64,000 bases of DNA from Antarctobacter albus (GTDB lineage Bacteria > Pseudomonadota > Alphaproteobacteria > Rhodobacterales > Rhodobacteraceae): the NCBI RefSeq assembly GCF_900101505.1, contig NZ_FMZI01000001.1, positions 372,001-436,000 of the forward strand, given 5' to 3'. The position numbers and the translations under genes were made by a program. Below are positions 1 to 9,197 of this stretch, piece after piece. The number at the start of each line of letters is the position of its first letter. Position 1 is the first letter of the stretch. Under the pieces are notes generated by a model. That model searched no databases. It was not told the DNA's origin and was given only the letters and a program-made list of their open reading frames with translations.

Positions 1-2
1 AG

Positions 3-38
3 GCCCGCCGCGCGGCACGCATGGCCCGGCGGTTCTAG
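3..38 (+). CDS. Possible 3' end of a gene truncated by the window edge
   Basis: One frame reads open from the window edge to a TAG stop, giving an Arg/Ala-rich tail (ARRAARMARRF). It would converge on the dCTP deaminase gene 10 bp away. Eleven codons are too few to identify a family, and chance open frames are common at this GC content, so this is only a possibility. Confidence 0.3.
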   Translation, partial: ARRAARMARRF

Positions 39-48
39 GCGGCCTTCG

Positions 49-1125
49 TCACGCCCGGAAATGCTTGCTGAGTTTCAGCCCCTGGCCCTGGTAATTGGAG
101 GCGATGCCCGCGCCGTAAAGCTGTCCGGGCACCTCTGACATGCGCTCATAGACCAGCCGTCCAACGATCTGCCCGTGTTCGAGGACAAAAGGCGCCTCGT
201 GACAACGTACCTCCAGAACGCCGCGTGCGCCTGCGCCGCCGGCGGCCGCGTGGCCGAACCCGGGATCGAAGAACCCCGCGTAGTGCACGCGAAACTCGCC
301 CACCATTGCCAGGTAAGGCGCCATTTCAGCGGCATAGCCGGGAGGGATATGCACGGCCTCGCGGCTGACCAGGATGTAGAAGGCCCCTGGATCGAGGATC
401 AGTTGCTCACGGTCGCTGTGCAACTCGTCCCAGAACTCCATCGGGTCGTAGGCACCGATCCGGTCCAGATCGATCACCCCGGTATGGGGGCGCGCGCGAT
501 AGCCCACCAGCCCAGTTTCGCCCGGTTGAAGGTCCACCGAAAAGCCAAGACCCTCGGAAATCACTGCCGGGCCGCCGCCGACGAGGGTCTGTTCGGCGTG
601 CAACTCCTGTAGTTCCGCATCTGTCAAGACGGAGCGCCCGCGCCGGAACCGGATCTGGTTCAGCCGCATTCCGGGCCGCACGAGAACGGAAAAGGAGCGC
701 GGGCAGATCTCGGCGTAGAGCGGACCGTCATAGCCCGTGGCGATGCGGTCGAACTCGACTCCGCCGTCGGTGATGACGCGGGTCAGCAGGTCCAGCCGCC
801 CGGTCGAGCTCTTGGCGTTGGCGATGGCCTGGACACCTTTCGGCAGGGTCACGCTTTCCATCAGCGGAACCAGGTAGACACAGCCCTTTTCCAGGACCGC
901 GCCCTGTGCAAGGTCGATGCTGTGCATCTCGAACTCGTCAATGCGGGCGGCGACGCTGCGCCCTTCGCCGGCCAGAAAGGACGCACGAACCCTGTAGGCG
1001 ACGTTGCCCAGCCGCAGGTCAAGACTGGCGGGCTGGACCTGGCCATCGACAAAGGGGGTCTCTGCCCGGATCGCACCGTTTGCGATCAGCTCTTCGATCT
1101 GCTGGCTTGCCAGGACGCCGGTCAT
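49..1125 (-). CDS. dcd: 2'-deoxycytidine 5'-triphosphate deaminase, long form
   Basis: Predicted cytosolic nucleotide-pool enzyme that deaminates dCTP to dUTP, feeding dTMP synthesis. The 358-residue chain is about twice the usual 190-residue Dcd and looks like two Dcd/dUTPase-fold halves, as in the long alphaproteobacterial DCD family. Visible family features are the N-terminal block QPASLDLRLGNVAYRVRASF, the segment GYDGPLYAEICPRSFSVLVR, and a second-half repeat around GYAAEMAPYLAMVGEFRVHY followed by GFFDPGFG. The start has a purine-rich GAGGGGG element upstream. It is the downstream neighbour of the SGNH/PA14 gene on the same strand, 72 bp apart; a functional link is not evident. Confidence 0.85.
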   Translation of the reverse strand: MTGVLASQQIEELIANGAIRAETPFVDGQVQPASLDLRLGNVAYRVRASFLAGEGRSVAARIDEFEMHSIDLAQGAVLEKGCVYLVPLMESVTLPKGVQAIANAKSSTGRLDLLTRVITDGGVEFDRIATGYDGPLYAEICPRSFSVLVRPGMRLNQIRFRRGRSVLTDAELQELHAEQTLVGGGPAVISEGLGFSVDLQPGETGLVGYRARPHTGVIDLDRIGAYDPMEFWDELHSDREQLILDPGAFYILVSREAVHIPPGYAAEMAPYLAMVGEFRVHYAGFFDPGFGHAAAGGAGARGVLEVRCHEAPFVLEHGQIVGRLVYERMSEVPGQLYGAGIASNYQGQGLKLSKHFRA

Positions 1126-1197
1126 CGCTTCCCCCTCGTTTCGGCTGTCTTATCAAGCAGGTTGACGAAGGGGGAGAGCAAATTGCCGCGTGGCTGC

Positions 1198-2655
1198 TCA
1201 ATATGCCAGATCAAAGACGAAGCTGTCGACCGACAACGGTTCGGGTTCCGGTTCGGGCGGGACAAAGCTTTGCGCGACGAGGTAGGGCGTACCGCCGCCG
1301 GGCGAGGGAGGCAGGTCGGGATCGATCAATCCGGGCTCAAGGCTGTCCCGGTCCCGCGGGATCGGCTCTTGCGGGGGCGTAGTGCTCGTCTGGTCGGGCA
1401 AGGGGCGGCGATAGTCCCATTCGACCTGAAGCGAGGCTTCTTGCGCGATGTCCATATAGCGAATCTCGACCATATGCGTGCCAGGGCTCAGGTTGACCTC
1501 GGCAATGATGGGGTCGTTGCGTTCGGCATCGGCGCTGTCCAGAACCAGCGCCCCGTCTACATAGACACGGGCGGCGTCATCGGCGGTCAAACGCAGGCCA
1601 TAGACACCGCCCTCGGGGCTTTCGACGGTACGTGTATAACGCGCGGCCATGTGATCCTCTGGCCCCTCGGGCCAGATCGCGCCTGCCTCGGCAAGGAAGT
1701 CGATCATGACCCGTGTTGCCAGGGCATCTGGGGTGTTGAACGGCACCTCGTCGAGGTCGGCGATACCCTCGTCCAGTACGAAGTATTCGGCGTCGTAGAA
1801 CCCGGGCGAGTCCGGGGCGGGGGCAAGGATGGTGAAGCCTGCCGCCTCCAGCGCTGTTTCGATCTCTAGGTTGATGGTGTCGAAATTGGCCAGGACATCG
1901 GGGTGAATCGCGGCGGGCAGCGACGCAGGCAACTGCGGCAGTTGGCCATAGCTGGCCTGATATGTGATCATGGCCGCAAGGAAATAGGTGGTTTCCGTCC
2001 CGTGTGGCGCGTTGTCGATGTAGAACGCTTCCGCGGGTACGGAAGACAGAACACCTGTCATGAGTTCCGACAGGATCGAGGCCACAGGCAAGAGCGCGAG
2101 ATCGGCTGTGGGCCGAGCAATATTCACCATGTCCACGAGGTCGAGGAACCAGTCGTGGTAGGCGCCCATGTTGTAGGCGTGATATTGCGCAAATGCTTCG
2201 GTCGAGATCGGAAACTCCGGGACGTAGGGAGCCATGTCCGCCCAGCCTTCGTAGACCAGCAATAGTGGGGCAGGATGATCCGCCAGCAGGTCGTCGACAA
2301 TGTCGATCACCGCGTCGAAGGGGGACCGACTGTCGCCGCTATAGTGCGTGTCCGGGGAAACGTCCTGGATGAAGTTGGCCGGCGTGATCAGGATCGAATC
2401 GAAGACCGCATCGGCGAACCCGACCAAGTCAGAGTTCCAGGCTCCCGCGACTCCGGGAAAGCCCCATTGATCGTAGGGCTCTGGCCAATCGGCGAAATTC
2501 CGAAGAAACCCGTAGCTGCCCGACACGGCATAGCCGAACCCCGCGGTGTCCGCGAAAAGATCCATCCAGATCGGGACATTGGCATAGACATCGCTGGCGT
2601 CAGTGTAGTTCACCAGTGAATTGCCAAAGATGTACTGAGAGATGGATTGGGGCAT
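1198..2655 (-). CDS. SGNH-hydrolase-like protein with a PA14 domain
   Basis: Not a recognised named gene. The N-terminal 300 residues resemble an SGNH/GDSL hydrolase: an opening block IFGNSLVNYTD and a late block DNAPHGTETTYF that fits the catalytic Asp-x-x-His. Residues about 370-455 look like a PA14 carbohydrate-binding beta-barrel (ARYTRTVESPEGGVYGLRL, then ARVYVDGALVLD). A Pro/Glu-rich stretch leads to a short tail ending SFVFDLAY. No N-terminal signal peptide is visible, so if it is exported a C-terminal type I signal is possible (inference). The start at 2655 is preferred over an upstream in-frame ATG because AGGGA lies at normal spacing before it and the SGNH block begins shortly after. 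Confidence 0.65.
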   Translation of the reverse strand: MPQSISQYIFGNSLVNYTDASDVYANVPIWMDLFADTAGFGYAVSGSYGFLRNFADWPEPYDQWGFPGVAGAWNSDLVGFADAVFDSILITPANFIQDVSPDTHYSGDSRSPFDAVIDIVDDLLADHPAPLLLVYEGWADMAPYVPEFPISTEAFAQYHAYNMGAYHDWFLDLVDMVNIARPTADLALLPVASILSELMTGVLSSVPAEAFYIDNAPHGTETTYFLAAMITYQASYGQLPQLPASLPAAIHPDVLANFDTINLEIETALEAAGFTILAPAPDSPGFYDAEYFVLDEGIADLDEVPFNTPDALATRVMIDFLAEAGAIWPEGPEDHMAARYTRTVESPEGGVYGLRLTADDAARVYVDGALVLDSADAERNDPIIAEVNLSPGTHMVEIRYMDIAQEASLQVEWDYRRPLPDQTSTTPPQEPIPRDRDSLEPGLIDPDLPPSPGGGTPYLVAQSFVPPEPEPEPLSVDSFVFDLAY

Positions 2656-2892
2656 TCTTGCCGTCCCTGAAGCTGGCCCGGGCCATGCGCCCCTTGGGCC
2701 GCAGGGCTGACGCGCAAAGCATAGAAGGTGGCTGCACCAGGTCAATTCGCGGACGTGGCGCGGCGGTGCGCCTGTTGGTGGACAGGCGGTTTACTGCTGC
2801 GCACCAATCGCCGGGAAAAAGAGGTGGGTCACGTGCCCCCGAGGGGGAGGTAACTACCTGTCATCGTAGGATTTTTGTGGGGTGGTTTGATT

Positions 2893-2969
2893 TGGTCGGG
2901 CTAGCAGGACTCGAACCTGCGACCTTCCGTCCCCCAGACGGACGCGCTACCAGGCTGCGCCATAGCCCG
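2893..2969 (-). tRNA. tRNA-Pro (anticodon GGG)
   Basis: The minus strand folds as a full cloverleaf of 77 nt. The acceptor CGGGCTA pairs with TAGCCCG, the D-arm is GCGCAGCCTGGTAGCGC, the anticodon stem TCCGT/ACGGA encloses loop CTGGGGG (anticodon GGG), and the T-arm is GCAGG TTCGAGT CCTGC. The discriminator A is followed by an encoded CCA. It lies just downstream of the merR gene, in the same orientation, a frequent arrangement in Rhodobacterales. Confidence 0.96.
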
Positions 2970-3035
2970 ACTTGTCGGGGTGTCTTACGCTATTTTTCGG
3001 CAAGAGCAACCCCCCGATTGACGAATTTTTGCGCT

Positions 3036-4178
3036 TCAGGACAGAGGCGCCGACAGCCGGTCGTGCAGCGCCTTCAGCACGGGGAGTTGCGCGGCAAGCG
3101 CGGCCTTCTGATCCGGGGTCAGACTGCGGATTCGCGCCAGTTGCCCAAGGGGACCGATGGCCGGGGCAGGGGCCGAGGGCACAGGTTGCGCCTCGGGGTC
3201 GGCACCGAAATCGGGCAGGTCGAGACCAGCCGGCGTGACAGCGGTTTCCGGCGGGAAGGTGTGGGTTGGCTCCGGGTCCAGGCTTTCCAGGACCTCGGCT
3301 GTGTCTGGGTGCAGGGCTGCAACCAGATCGTCGGGCAGCGGAGGTTTCCACGCTGGCGGCGCCAGGTCGAAAGGCAGTTCCGGTGTATCATTGTCGCCCC
3401 AGAGGTCCAGGGTCGGTGCAGTATCGGTGGACGTGGCAGTCAAGGTGTCCGGCGTCTCTTCACTTGCTTGGGGCGCCACTGTCGCGTCCTCGATCTCGTC
3501 AGTGGCAGGCGCCACCTCTTCGACCGTTGCATCCTCGGCGTCGGTTGTTTCGATCGGCGAATCCCCGGGCTCCATTGGGGCAGCCGCCGCGGATTCGGTG
3601 TCTTCGTCCGTGGTGTCCTCGGCGGGCGGCGTATCGGTCGCGGCCGTCTGGATTTCGTCGGCTTCCTGCTGGGCAGGTTCGTCCGCTACATCATGGGCGA
3701 CGCCCGGCATGGAGTCCTGTTCGTCGAGGGGGCTCTCAGGGGCCTCCTGCGGCTCCGCTTCGGAGGGCGCCGTGCCGCTGGCCGGCTGTTGCAGGTGCTC
3801 GCCGGGGAAGACGACGACCGAATCCGTCACCTCGTCCAGCGGGACCTCGGCATAGGGCGCATCTTCGATCAAAGTGCCGTCGTCGATTGCCTCATCCTCG
3901 TCGACAGGTTGCGAGGCGAGGGCGGCGACATGTCGGACACCCTGTTCACGCAGCACCTTCTGGACGCCCTTGATGGTCATCCCGTCATCATGCAGCAGCC
4001 GTTTGATTCCGCCAAGCAATTCCATGTCGGCAGGCCGATAGTAACGGCGCCCGCCGGCGCGTTTGACCGGCTTTACCTGGCTGAACTTGCTTTCCCAGAA
4101 ACGCAGGACATGGGCTGGCGTATCCAGCCATTCCGCAACTTCCGAGATGGTGCGGAACGCATCGCGAGACTTGGGCAT
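3036..4178 (-). CDS. MerR-family transcriptional regulator with long acidic C-terminus
   Basis: DNA-binding regulator whose targets cannot be told from sequence. The first 75 residues form a MerR winged helix-turn-helix ([20 protein letters not shown], then [14 protein letters not shown]). The remaining 300 residues are acidic, Thr/Glu/Pro-rich and probably disordered, ending in a short conserved helix ([21 protein letters not shown]). No cysteine metal site of the classic MerR kind is seen. At 380 residues it is far longer than the usual 110-150. It follows ihfA by 10 bp and is probably co-transcribed with it. Confidence 0.85.
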   Translation of the reverse strand: MPKSRDAFRTISEVAEWLDTPAHVLRFWESKFSQVKPVKRAGGRRYYRPADMELLGGIKRLLHDDGMTIKGVQKVLREQGVRHVAALASQPVDEDEAIDDGTLIEDAPYAEVPLDEVTDSVVVFPGEHLQQPASGTAPSEAEPQEAPESPLDEQDSMPGVAHDVADEPAQQEADEIQTAATDTPPAEDTTDEDTESAAAAPMEPGDSPIETTDAEDATVEEVAPATDEIEDATVAPQASEETPDTLTATSTDTAPTLDLWGDNDTPELPFDLAPPAWKPPLPDDLVAALHPDTAEVLESLDPEPTHTFPPETAVTPAGLDLPDFGADPEAQPVPSAPAPAIGPLGQLARIRSLTPDQKAALAAQLPVLKALHDRLSAPLS

Positions 4179-4188
4179 GAAACGTGCC

Positions 4189-4491
4189 TCAGCGCTTGTT
4201 GCCCGCGGCGACGCGGTCTTTCATCAGGTGCGAAGGGCGGAACGTCAGGACCCGGCGTGGCTGGATCGGCACCTCTTCGCCGGTCTTGGGATTGCGCCCG
4301 ACGCGGGCCGCCTTTTCGCGCACCGAAAACGTCCCGAAGGACGAGATCTTGACCTGTTCGCCGTCGACCAGTGCATCGGACATGTGCTGCAGCACTGCCT
4401 CGACAAGTTCGGCGCTTTCGTTGCGTGACAGGCCTACCTCGCGAAATACAGCTTCGCTAAGATCCATGCGCGTCAGGGTCTTGTCACCCAT
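4189..4491 (-). CDS. ihfA: Integration host factor subunit alpha
   Basis: Half of the IHF heterodimer, a sequence-specific DNA-bending protein. The 100 residues match the HU/IHF fold: N-terminal helices ([20 protein letters not shown]), the beta-saddle [14 protein letters not shown], and the DNA-inserting arm [20 protein letters not shown]. An in-frame ATG 48 bp upstream exists, but GGGAGGGA at good spacing and normal family length select 4491. It sits between fabH and the MerR gene. Confidence 0.94.
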   Translation of the reverse strand: MGDKTLTRMDLSEAVFREVGLSRNESAELVEAVLQHMSDALVDGEQVKISSFGTFSVREKAARVGRNPKTGEEVPIQPRRVLTFRPSHLMKDRVAAGNKR

Positions 4492-4627
4492 GTTCGTCCC
4501 TCCCGGTGTTTTATCGGGATTATCGACGTCAAAAATCACAAGTCAATATCAACGACTTGCGGCAAGCAATTTATCCAGAGGTGAAAGACGGCTATGCAAC
4601 AGGCGCAGGCAGTCCGGACACAGGTCC

Positions 4628-5599
4628 TTACCAGCGCAGGACCACCGCGCCCCAGGCAAGGCCGCCGCCGATCGCCTCGGTCACGACAAGGTCGCCCGGT
4701 TTGATCTGTCCGCGTGCCTTGCCCACGGACAGGGCCAGGGGAATCGATGCGGCCGAGGTGTTGCCGTGATCCTGAACGGTCACGACGACCCGGTCCATCG
4801 ACAGGCCCAGTTTCTTGGCGGTTCCGGCAATGATGCGGATGTTGGCCTGATGTGGCACGACCCAGTCGATCTGATCCGCGCTCAGCCCTGCCTTGGAGAG
4901 CGCCGTCGTGGCCGTCGAGGCCAGCTTTTCGACCGCGTGGCGGAACACTTCCTTGCCCTGCATCCGGAGGAAGCCCGTGCTTTGCGTGCTGACGCCGCCA
5001 TCGACATAGAGAATGTCGCGGTAACGCCCGTCGCTGTTCAGGTCGGTGGCAAGTATCCCCCGATCCGTGCCGGTGCCGTCGCCTTCCTGCGCTTCGAGGA
5101 TCAACGCACCGGCGCCGTCGCCGAAGAGGACGCATGTCGCCCGGTCGGTCCAGTCCATGATGCGTGAAAAGGTCTCGGCCCCGATGACGATGATACGCTT
5201 GGCCTGGCCCGAGATGATCATAGAGTTTGCCGTGGTCAGGGCATAGATGAACCCGGCGCAGACGGCCTGCACGTCGAATGCAAACCCGTGCATCATATTG
5301 AGTTCTGACTGCACCATCGTCGCCGCCGAGGGAAAGGTCAGGTCCGCCGTCGAGGTCGCAACGATGATCGCGTCAACGTCGTCCGGTTCCAGCCCCGCAT
5401 CCTGCAACGCAGCGCGCGCGGCGCGGGTGGCCAGATCGGAAGTGGTTTGTCCTTCGGCCGCGAAATGCCGTCTTTCGATGCCTGAACGGGACCGAATCCA
5501 AGCGTCCGACGTCTCCAGGGTTGCTTCGAATTCGGCATTTTCGACGACTCGGTCGGGCAGGTAATGCCCGACACCGGTGACGACGGCGCGTGTGGTCAT
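4628..5599 (-). CDS. fabH: 3-oxoacyl-ACP synthase III
   Basis: Condenses acetyl-CoA with malonyl-ACP to start type II fatty-acid synthesis in the cytosol. The 323 residues are of normal length and show the Cys-His-Asn triad: Cys114 in AVCAGF, His in VVPHQANIRI, and Asn in DHGNTSAASIP. The C-terminal Gly-rich loop GGGLAWGAVVLRW is typical. Its ATG overlaps the plsX stop codon (ATGA), so the two are translationally coupled. Confidence 0.96.
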   Translation of the reverse strand: MTTRAVVTGVGHYLPDRVVENAEFEATLETSDAWIRSRSGIERRHFAAEGQTTSDLATRAARAALQDAGLEPDDVDAIIVATSTADLTFPSAATMVQSELNMMHGFAFDVQAVCAGFIYALTTANSMIISGQAKRIIVIGAETFSRIMDWTDRATCVLFGDGAGALILEAQEGDGTGTDRGILATDLNSDGRYRDILYVDGGVSTQSTGFLRMQGKEVFRHAVEKLASTATTALSKAGLSADQIDWVVPHQANIRIIAGTAKKLGLSMDRVVVTVQDHGNTSAASIPLALSVGKARGQIKPGDLVVTEAIGGGLAWGAVVLRW

Positions 5600-6696
5600 G
5601 ATCTTTTGCGGTCCTCTTCTGCGGCGCCATCCTGCGCCGCCTCGGCGGCAGAGGCAACCCGTGCCGCCAGACGGTCGGCAAAGCCCGCGCGCGCAAGTTC
5701 GAAGGCCAGTTTCACGGCGGCCGAAACCCCGGTCGCATCGGCGGAACCGTGCGATTTCACGACGGTCCCGTTGAGCCCGAGGAAGACACCGCCGTTCACG
5801 CGCCGCGGGTCGATCCGCTTTTGCAGGCGCTTGAGCGAGGTCAGCGCCAGAAGAGAGGCGATGCGGGACAGGGGCGAATAGGCAAAGGCCTCGCGCAGCA
5901 GGTCCCCGATCAGCTTGGCTGTGCCTTCGCCGGTCTTGAGCGCGACATTGCCGGTGAAGCCATCGGTGACGATCACGTCACAGGAGTCGCCCGGGATGTC
6001 GCCGCCCTCGACGAACCCGACGAAGGTATAGTTGCCCTCGGATTCATGCGCGGCGATGCGGTCATGCGCCTCTTTCAGTTCGGCGCGCCCCTTATGTTCC
6101 TCGGTGCCGACGTTCAGCAGACCGATGCGGGGCCGTGTCAGGGACAGGCCGTTGCGCGCATAGGCGGCGCCCATCAGTGCGTATTGCAGCAGGTCTTCAG
6201 CGTCGGCACGGATGTCCGCACCCACGTCCAGCATGACGTTGAAGCCCTGAGGATTGCGCGATGGCCAGAGAATCGCGATAGCCGGGCGGTTGACGCCCGG
6301 CAGCTTGCGCAGTCGGATCATCGACAGCGCCATGAGCGCGCCGGTGTTGCCGCAGCTGACCGCCACGGTCGCCTCGCCCGCGCGCACCGAATCCAGCGCC
6401 GACCACATCGAGGTGCCCTTGCCGTGACGCATCACCTGGCTGGGCTTGTCCTCCATGCTGACGACACCCTGGGCATCGCGGATCTCGCACCGGTCCGACA
6501 ACCCGCGACGGCGCGCGACCAGCTTTTCCAGCTCATCGACCGGGCCGTGCAGGATAAAATGGATCTCGGGATTCTTGCGGGCAGATTTGTAGATGCCGGC
6601 GACCACTGTCGCCGGTCCACTGTCGCCGCCCATCGCGTCGACCGATATCACCACTCGGGACGGGCCTGCGTCCTTGTTGTCCTTCAGCGAGGTCAT
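5596..6696 (-). CDS. plsX: Phosphate acyltransferase PlsX
   Basis: Converts acyl-ACP to acyl-phosphate, the donor for the first acylation of glycerol-3-phosphate. Family signatures are ISVDAMGGDSGP near the N-terminus, SCGNTGALMALSM, NVGTEEHKG and the C-terminal GLNGTVVKSHG. At 366 residues it is slightly longer than average because of a charged tail. It follows rpmF by 24 bp and overlaps fabH by 4 bp, forming the usual rpmF-plsX-fabH unit. Confidence 0.96.
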   Translation of the reverse strand: MTSLKDNKDAGPSRVVISVDAMGGDSGPATVVAGIYKSARKNPEIHFILHGPVDELEKLVARRRGLSDRCEIRDAQGVVSMEDKPSQVMRHGKGTSMWSALDSVRAGEATVAVSCGNTGALMALSMIRLRKLPGVNRPAIAILWPSRNPQGFNVMLDVGADIRADAEDLLQYALMGAAYARNGLSLTRPRIGLLNVGTEEHKGRAELKEAHDRIAAHESEGNYTFVGFVEGGDIPGDSCDVIVTDGFTGNVALKTGEGTAKLIGDLLREAFAYSPLSRIASLLALTSLKRLQKRIDPRRVNGGVFLGLNGTVVKSHGSADATGVSAAVKLAFELARAGFADRLAARVASAAEAAQDGAAEEDRKRS

Positions 6697-6720
6697 GCAG
6701 GCAATGTCCCGGTTGGGCTA

Positions 6721-6927
6721 TCAGGCCGCGTCTTCGTCCAGGTCGATGTCGTCGGTCATCGCGACGATTTCACGTTCCGCGTAGTGACCGCAGGACGGGC
6801 AGACATGGTGCGGGCGCTTCAGCTCGCCGCAGTTGTCGCACTCGTTCGGGTTCGCGGCGGTCAGCGCATCGTGAGCGCGGCGGTTGTTGCGGCGCGACTT
6901 GGAAACCTTGTTCTGTTGGACAGCCAT
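6721..6927 (-). CDS. rpmF: 50S ribosomal protein L32
   Basis: Small large-subunit ribosomal protein, 68 residues. The N-terminal [20 protein letters not shown] and the zinc-ribbon cysteines [20 protein letters not shown] identify it as the four-Cys (C+) form. The DUF177 gene precedes it on the same strand, 155 bp away, and plsX follows. Confidence 0.97.
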   Translation of the reverse strand: MAVQQNKVSKSRRNNRRAHDALTAANPNECDNCGELKRPHHVCPSCGHYAEREIVAMTDDIDLDEDAA

Positions 6928-7082
6928 GTCTCAACCTCGTTTTGTCGTCGGGGGCGGGGCCTCCCGGAAGTTTCGGATGGGCCATGCCGCGCTGCCCCGT
7001 CAAGGTGCCCGCGGCGACATGCGCCAGACGTACTCATGAGCGCGCGAAAATACGCAGTGCCGAAGATTTGGCAAGCGGATTC

Positions 7083-7661
7083 TCAATCGTCCTCGCCCTT
7101 GTTCTGCATTTTTTCGCGCAGACCTGCCAGCCCTGCAAACGGTTTGCTGTCCTCGTCGGTCATCGGGGCCACACCTTCGGCTGCAAACTGCGCCTCGCCC
7201 AGTTCCACGCCCTCCTTGCGGGGGTAGGTCGGCAGGGCCAGTGAAAGCGCCTCGAGCATCACCGCCTCGAGGTCGATCTCATCCCCGAGTTCCTCGACGC
7301 TGTCGTCTTCGGGCATCTCCGTCTCGGTCCCGGCTTCCGGTTGGGCAATGCGCTCGGGCGGCAAGAATTCGCGCACGACATGTGTATCGATCCGGGTCGT
7401 CACCGGTTCCAGCGTGACGATACAGGACTGGACCGCCGTCGCGCCCAAGTCGCCTTCGAGACGCCAGCCATACTTGCCGAGCGGGGTCAACTGCCCGGTG
7501 AATCTCATTTTTCTCAGGCTTTGCGCGCCCAGTTCGGCGGCATGGGCGGCGCGTGCCTCTGGTCCCGGTTCCAGGCGGAAGTGGGTCGGACCTGTCTGAC
7601 GCAGGGCGGAGACGCGCAAGCGCGCCGGTGTCGGGGATCCATCGGGTCTGTCGGTGGTCAT
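7083..7661 (-). CDS. YceD/DUF177 family protein
   Basis: Belongs to the family usually encoded just upstream of rpmF and linked to 23S rRNA maturation or accumulation in other bacteria. The 192 residues contain the typical core: RMRFTGQLTPLGKYGWRLEG-like strands, SCIVTLEPVTTRIDTHVVREF (the family Cys is in QSCIVTLEPV), and an acidic EEDSVEELGDEIDLEAV-like segment. The C-terminal KPFAGLAGLREK motif is also characteristic. It diverges from the BamE gene with about 90 bp between them. Confidence 0.85.
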   Translation of the reverse strand: MTTDRPDGSPTPARLRVSALRQTGPTHFRLEPGPEARAAHAAELGAQSLRKMRFTGQLTPLGKYGWRLEGDLGATAVQSCIVTLEPVTTRIDTHVVREFLPPERIAQPEAGTETEMPEDDSVEELGDEIDLEAVMLEALSLALPTYPRKEGVELGEAQFAAEGVAPMTDEDSKPFAGLAGLREKMQNKGEDD

Positions 7662-7750
7662 TGTGTCGGGTTTTCCTGCGCTTGAATGGCGGGCGTTCCT
7701 TCTGTAAGCGGGATAGGTGGCGAAAAGGCCCGTGACAAGAGGGGCGTGAG

Positions 7751-8209
7751 ATGAACGGATTTGCAGGCAAGCTCAAGGCTGCGATTGCCATGCTGATGAT
7801 CGTCGGGCTGTCGGCCTGTGCCGCGCAGTACCGCACCCACGGGTATCTTCCCTCCGAGGCGGACCTGCAACAGATCGTGCCCGGTGTCGATACCAAGGCC
7901 TCGGTCGAGGACCTGATTGGGGTGCCCAACGCCGCTGGCGTTCTGAACGGTTCGGGATACTACTATATCGAGACCGAAGTGCGCCATTTCGCCTACCAGA
8001 AGCCCAAGGTGGTCGAACGCACCATCGTCGCCATCACTTTCGACGAGGCGGACGTGGTCAGCAACATCACCACCTACGGGCTGGAGGATGGCCGTGTCGT
8101 GGCGATCAACCGTCGCGTGACACAGACCACTGACGGCGACATCAGCTTTATCCGCAAGCTCTTTGGCAACATCGGCGGAATCTCGGCAAGCAACCTGCTC
8201 GGCGGCTGA
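7751..8209 (+). CDS. bamE: BamE/SmpA/OmlA-family outer membrane lipoprotein
   Basis: Predicted lipoprotein of the beta-barrel assembly (BAM) complex. A signal peptide ends in the lipobox LSAC (Cys24 as lipidated residue). The SmpA/OmlA domain follows: HGYLPSEADLQQIVPGVDTKASVEDLIGVP, then GYYYIETEVRHFAYQKPKVVERTIVAITF. At 152 residues it has a C-terminal extension (RKLFGNIGGISASNLLGG) often seen in alphaproteobacteria. It is followed by olsB. Confidence 0.88.
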   Translation: MNGFAGKLKAAIAMLMIVGLSACAAQYRTHGYLPSEADLQQIVPGVDTKASVEDLIGVPNAAGVLNGSGYYYIETEVRHFAYQKPKVVERTIVAITFDEADVVSNITTYGLEDGRVVAINRRVTQTTDGDISFIRKLFGNIGGISASNLLGG

Positions 8210-8318
8210 ACGCCCGCCCGGGCGGCGCCGTGAAAGCGTCATTTGATTGTCACGCGGTTTTGGCATCCCCTGCCGGAGACGGGCGTTCGAATCGTGCGCC
8301 CGGGCAGGAGAGAGCGAG

Positions 8319-9047
8319 ATGATCAAGCTGAGCCGTGGGCGCTACAGGGCCCGGATGGCCGAGGGCGCGGCAGACATCGAGGCAGCGCAGCGCCTGCGCG
8401 GCAAGGCGTTTCACGGCGGCGGCATGGACGCGGACGGCTTCGACCCGGTCTGCGATCATGTTCTGGTCGAGGACAGCCGTAGCGGCGCGCTGGTCTGCTG
8501 TTTCCGCTTTCTGCCGCTGGCCAGTGGCGGCGAGATCGGACGCAGCTATTCAGCCCAGTACTACGAGCTTTCGGCGCTGGAGAGTTTCGAGGGCCGCATG
8601 GTCGAGTTGGGTCGGTTCTGCATCGACCCCGACCTGCAGGACCCCGATATTCTGCGTGTCGCCTGGGGCGCGATGACCGCCTACGTTGACACGCAGGGTG
8701 TCGAACTGCTGTTCGGCTGCGCCAGTTTCTCGGGCACGGATGCGCGCGCCTACTACGATGCCTTTGCCATGCTCAAGGCCCGTCACCTGGCGCCGCGCCG
8801 CTGGCTGCCCCGGGTCAAGGCGCCGGATGTCTTCCGCTTTGCCGCGCGGCTGCGGCGCAAGCCCGATGCGAAAAAGGCCATGTTGCGGATGCCGCCGCTG
8901 CTGCGGACCTACCTCATGATGGGGGGCTGGGTGTCCGATCACGCGGTCGTGGATGCCCAGATGAACACGCTCCATGTCTTCACCGGGGTGGAAATCGCCT
9001 CTATCCCGCCGGCGCGCAAGAAACTGTTGCGGGCTGTTGCGGGCTGA
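8319..9047 (+). CDS. olsB: Ornithine-acyl-ACP N-acyltransferase (OlsB-like GNAT)
   Basis: Likely transfers a 3-hydroxyacyl group from ACP to ornithine, making the lyso-ornithine-lipid precursor at the membrane. The 242-residue protein shows the OlsB pattern: AQRLRGKAFHGG, DGFDPVCDHVLVED, SYSAQYYELSAL and VELGRFCI. The start at 8319 is chosen because GGAGAGAG lies upstream and family homology begins there; the frame is open further upstream. No olsA acyltransferase is adjacent in the window, so the second step must be encoded elsewhere. Confidence 0.82.
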   Translation: MIKLSRGRYRARMAEGAADIEAAQRLRGKAFHGGGMDADGFDPVCDHVLVEDSRSGALVCCFRFLPLASGGEIGRSYSAQYYELSALESFEGRMVELGRFCIDPDLQDPDILRVAWGAMTAYVDTQGVELLFGCASFSGTDARAYYDAFAMLKARHLAPRRWLPRVKAPDVFRFAARLRRKPDAKKAMLRMPPLLRTYLMMGGWVSDHAVVDAQMNTLHVFTGVEIASIPPARKKLLRAVAG

Positions 9048-9078
9048 CATGTCGATCCGGAGGGCAGGGGAGGCGGTC

Positions 9079-9167
9079 CTGTCACAAACCCGTATCGAAA
9101 CCTTTGCAAGAGTGCCATCGCCCTGTCGTCTTGGCGGGGGAAAGGTCCGTTAGTCCAAAGAACGGAC
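9079..9167 (+). promoter_or_regulatory. Leader of phoD: half Pho-box-like element and stem-loop
   Basis: The 150-bp gap before phoD holds CTGTCAC at 9079-9085, matching one half of a Pho box; the second half, four bases on, matches poorly. A perfect 7-bp inverted repeat GTCCGTT/AACGGAC at 9145-9167 has a 9-nt loop just ahead of the coding region. Regulation by phosphate is only suggested. Confidence 0.3.
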
Positions 9168-9197
9168 ATCTTTCCAACAGCTTCAAGGTGACACGCC

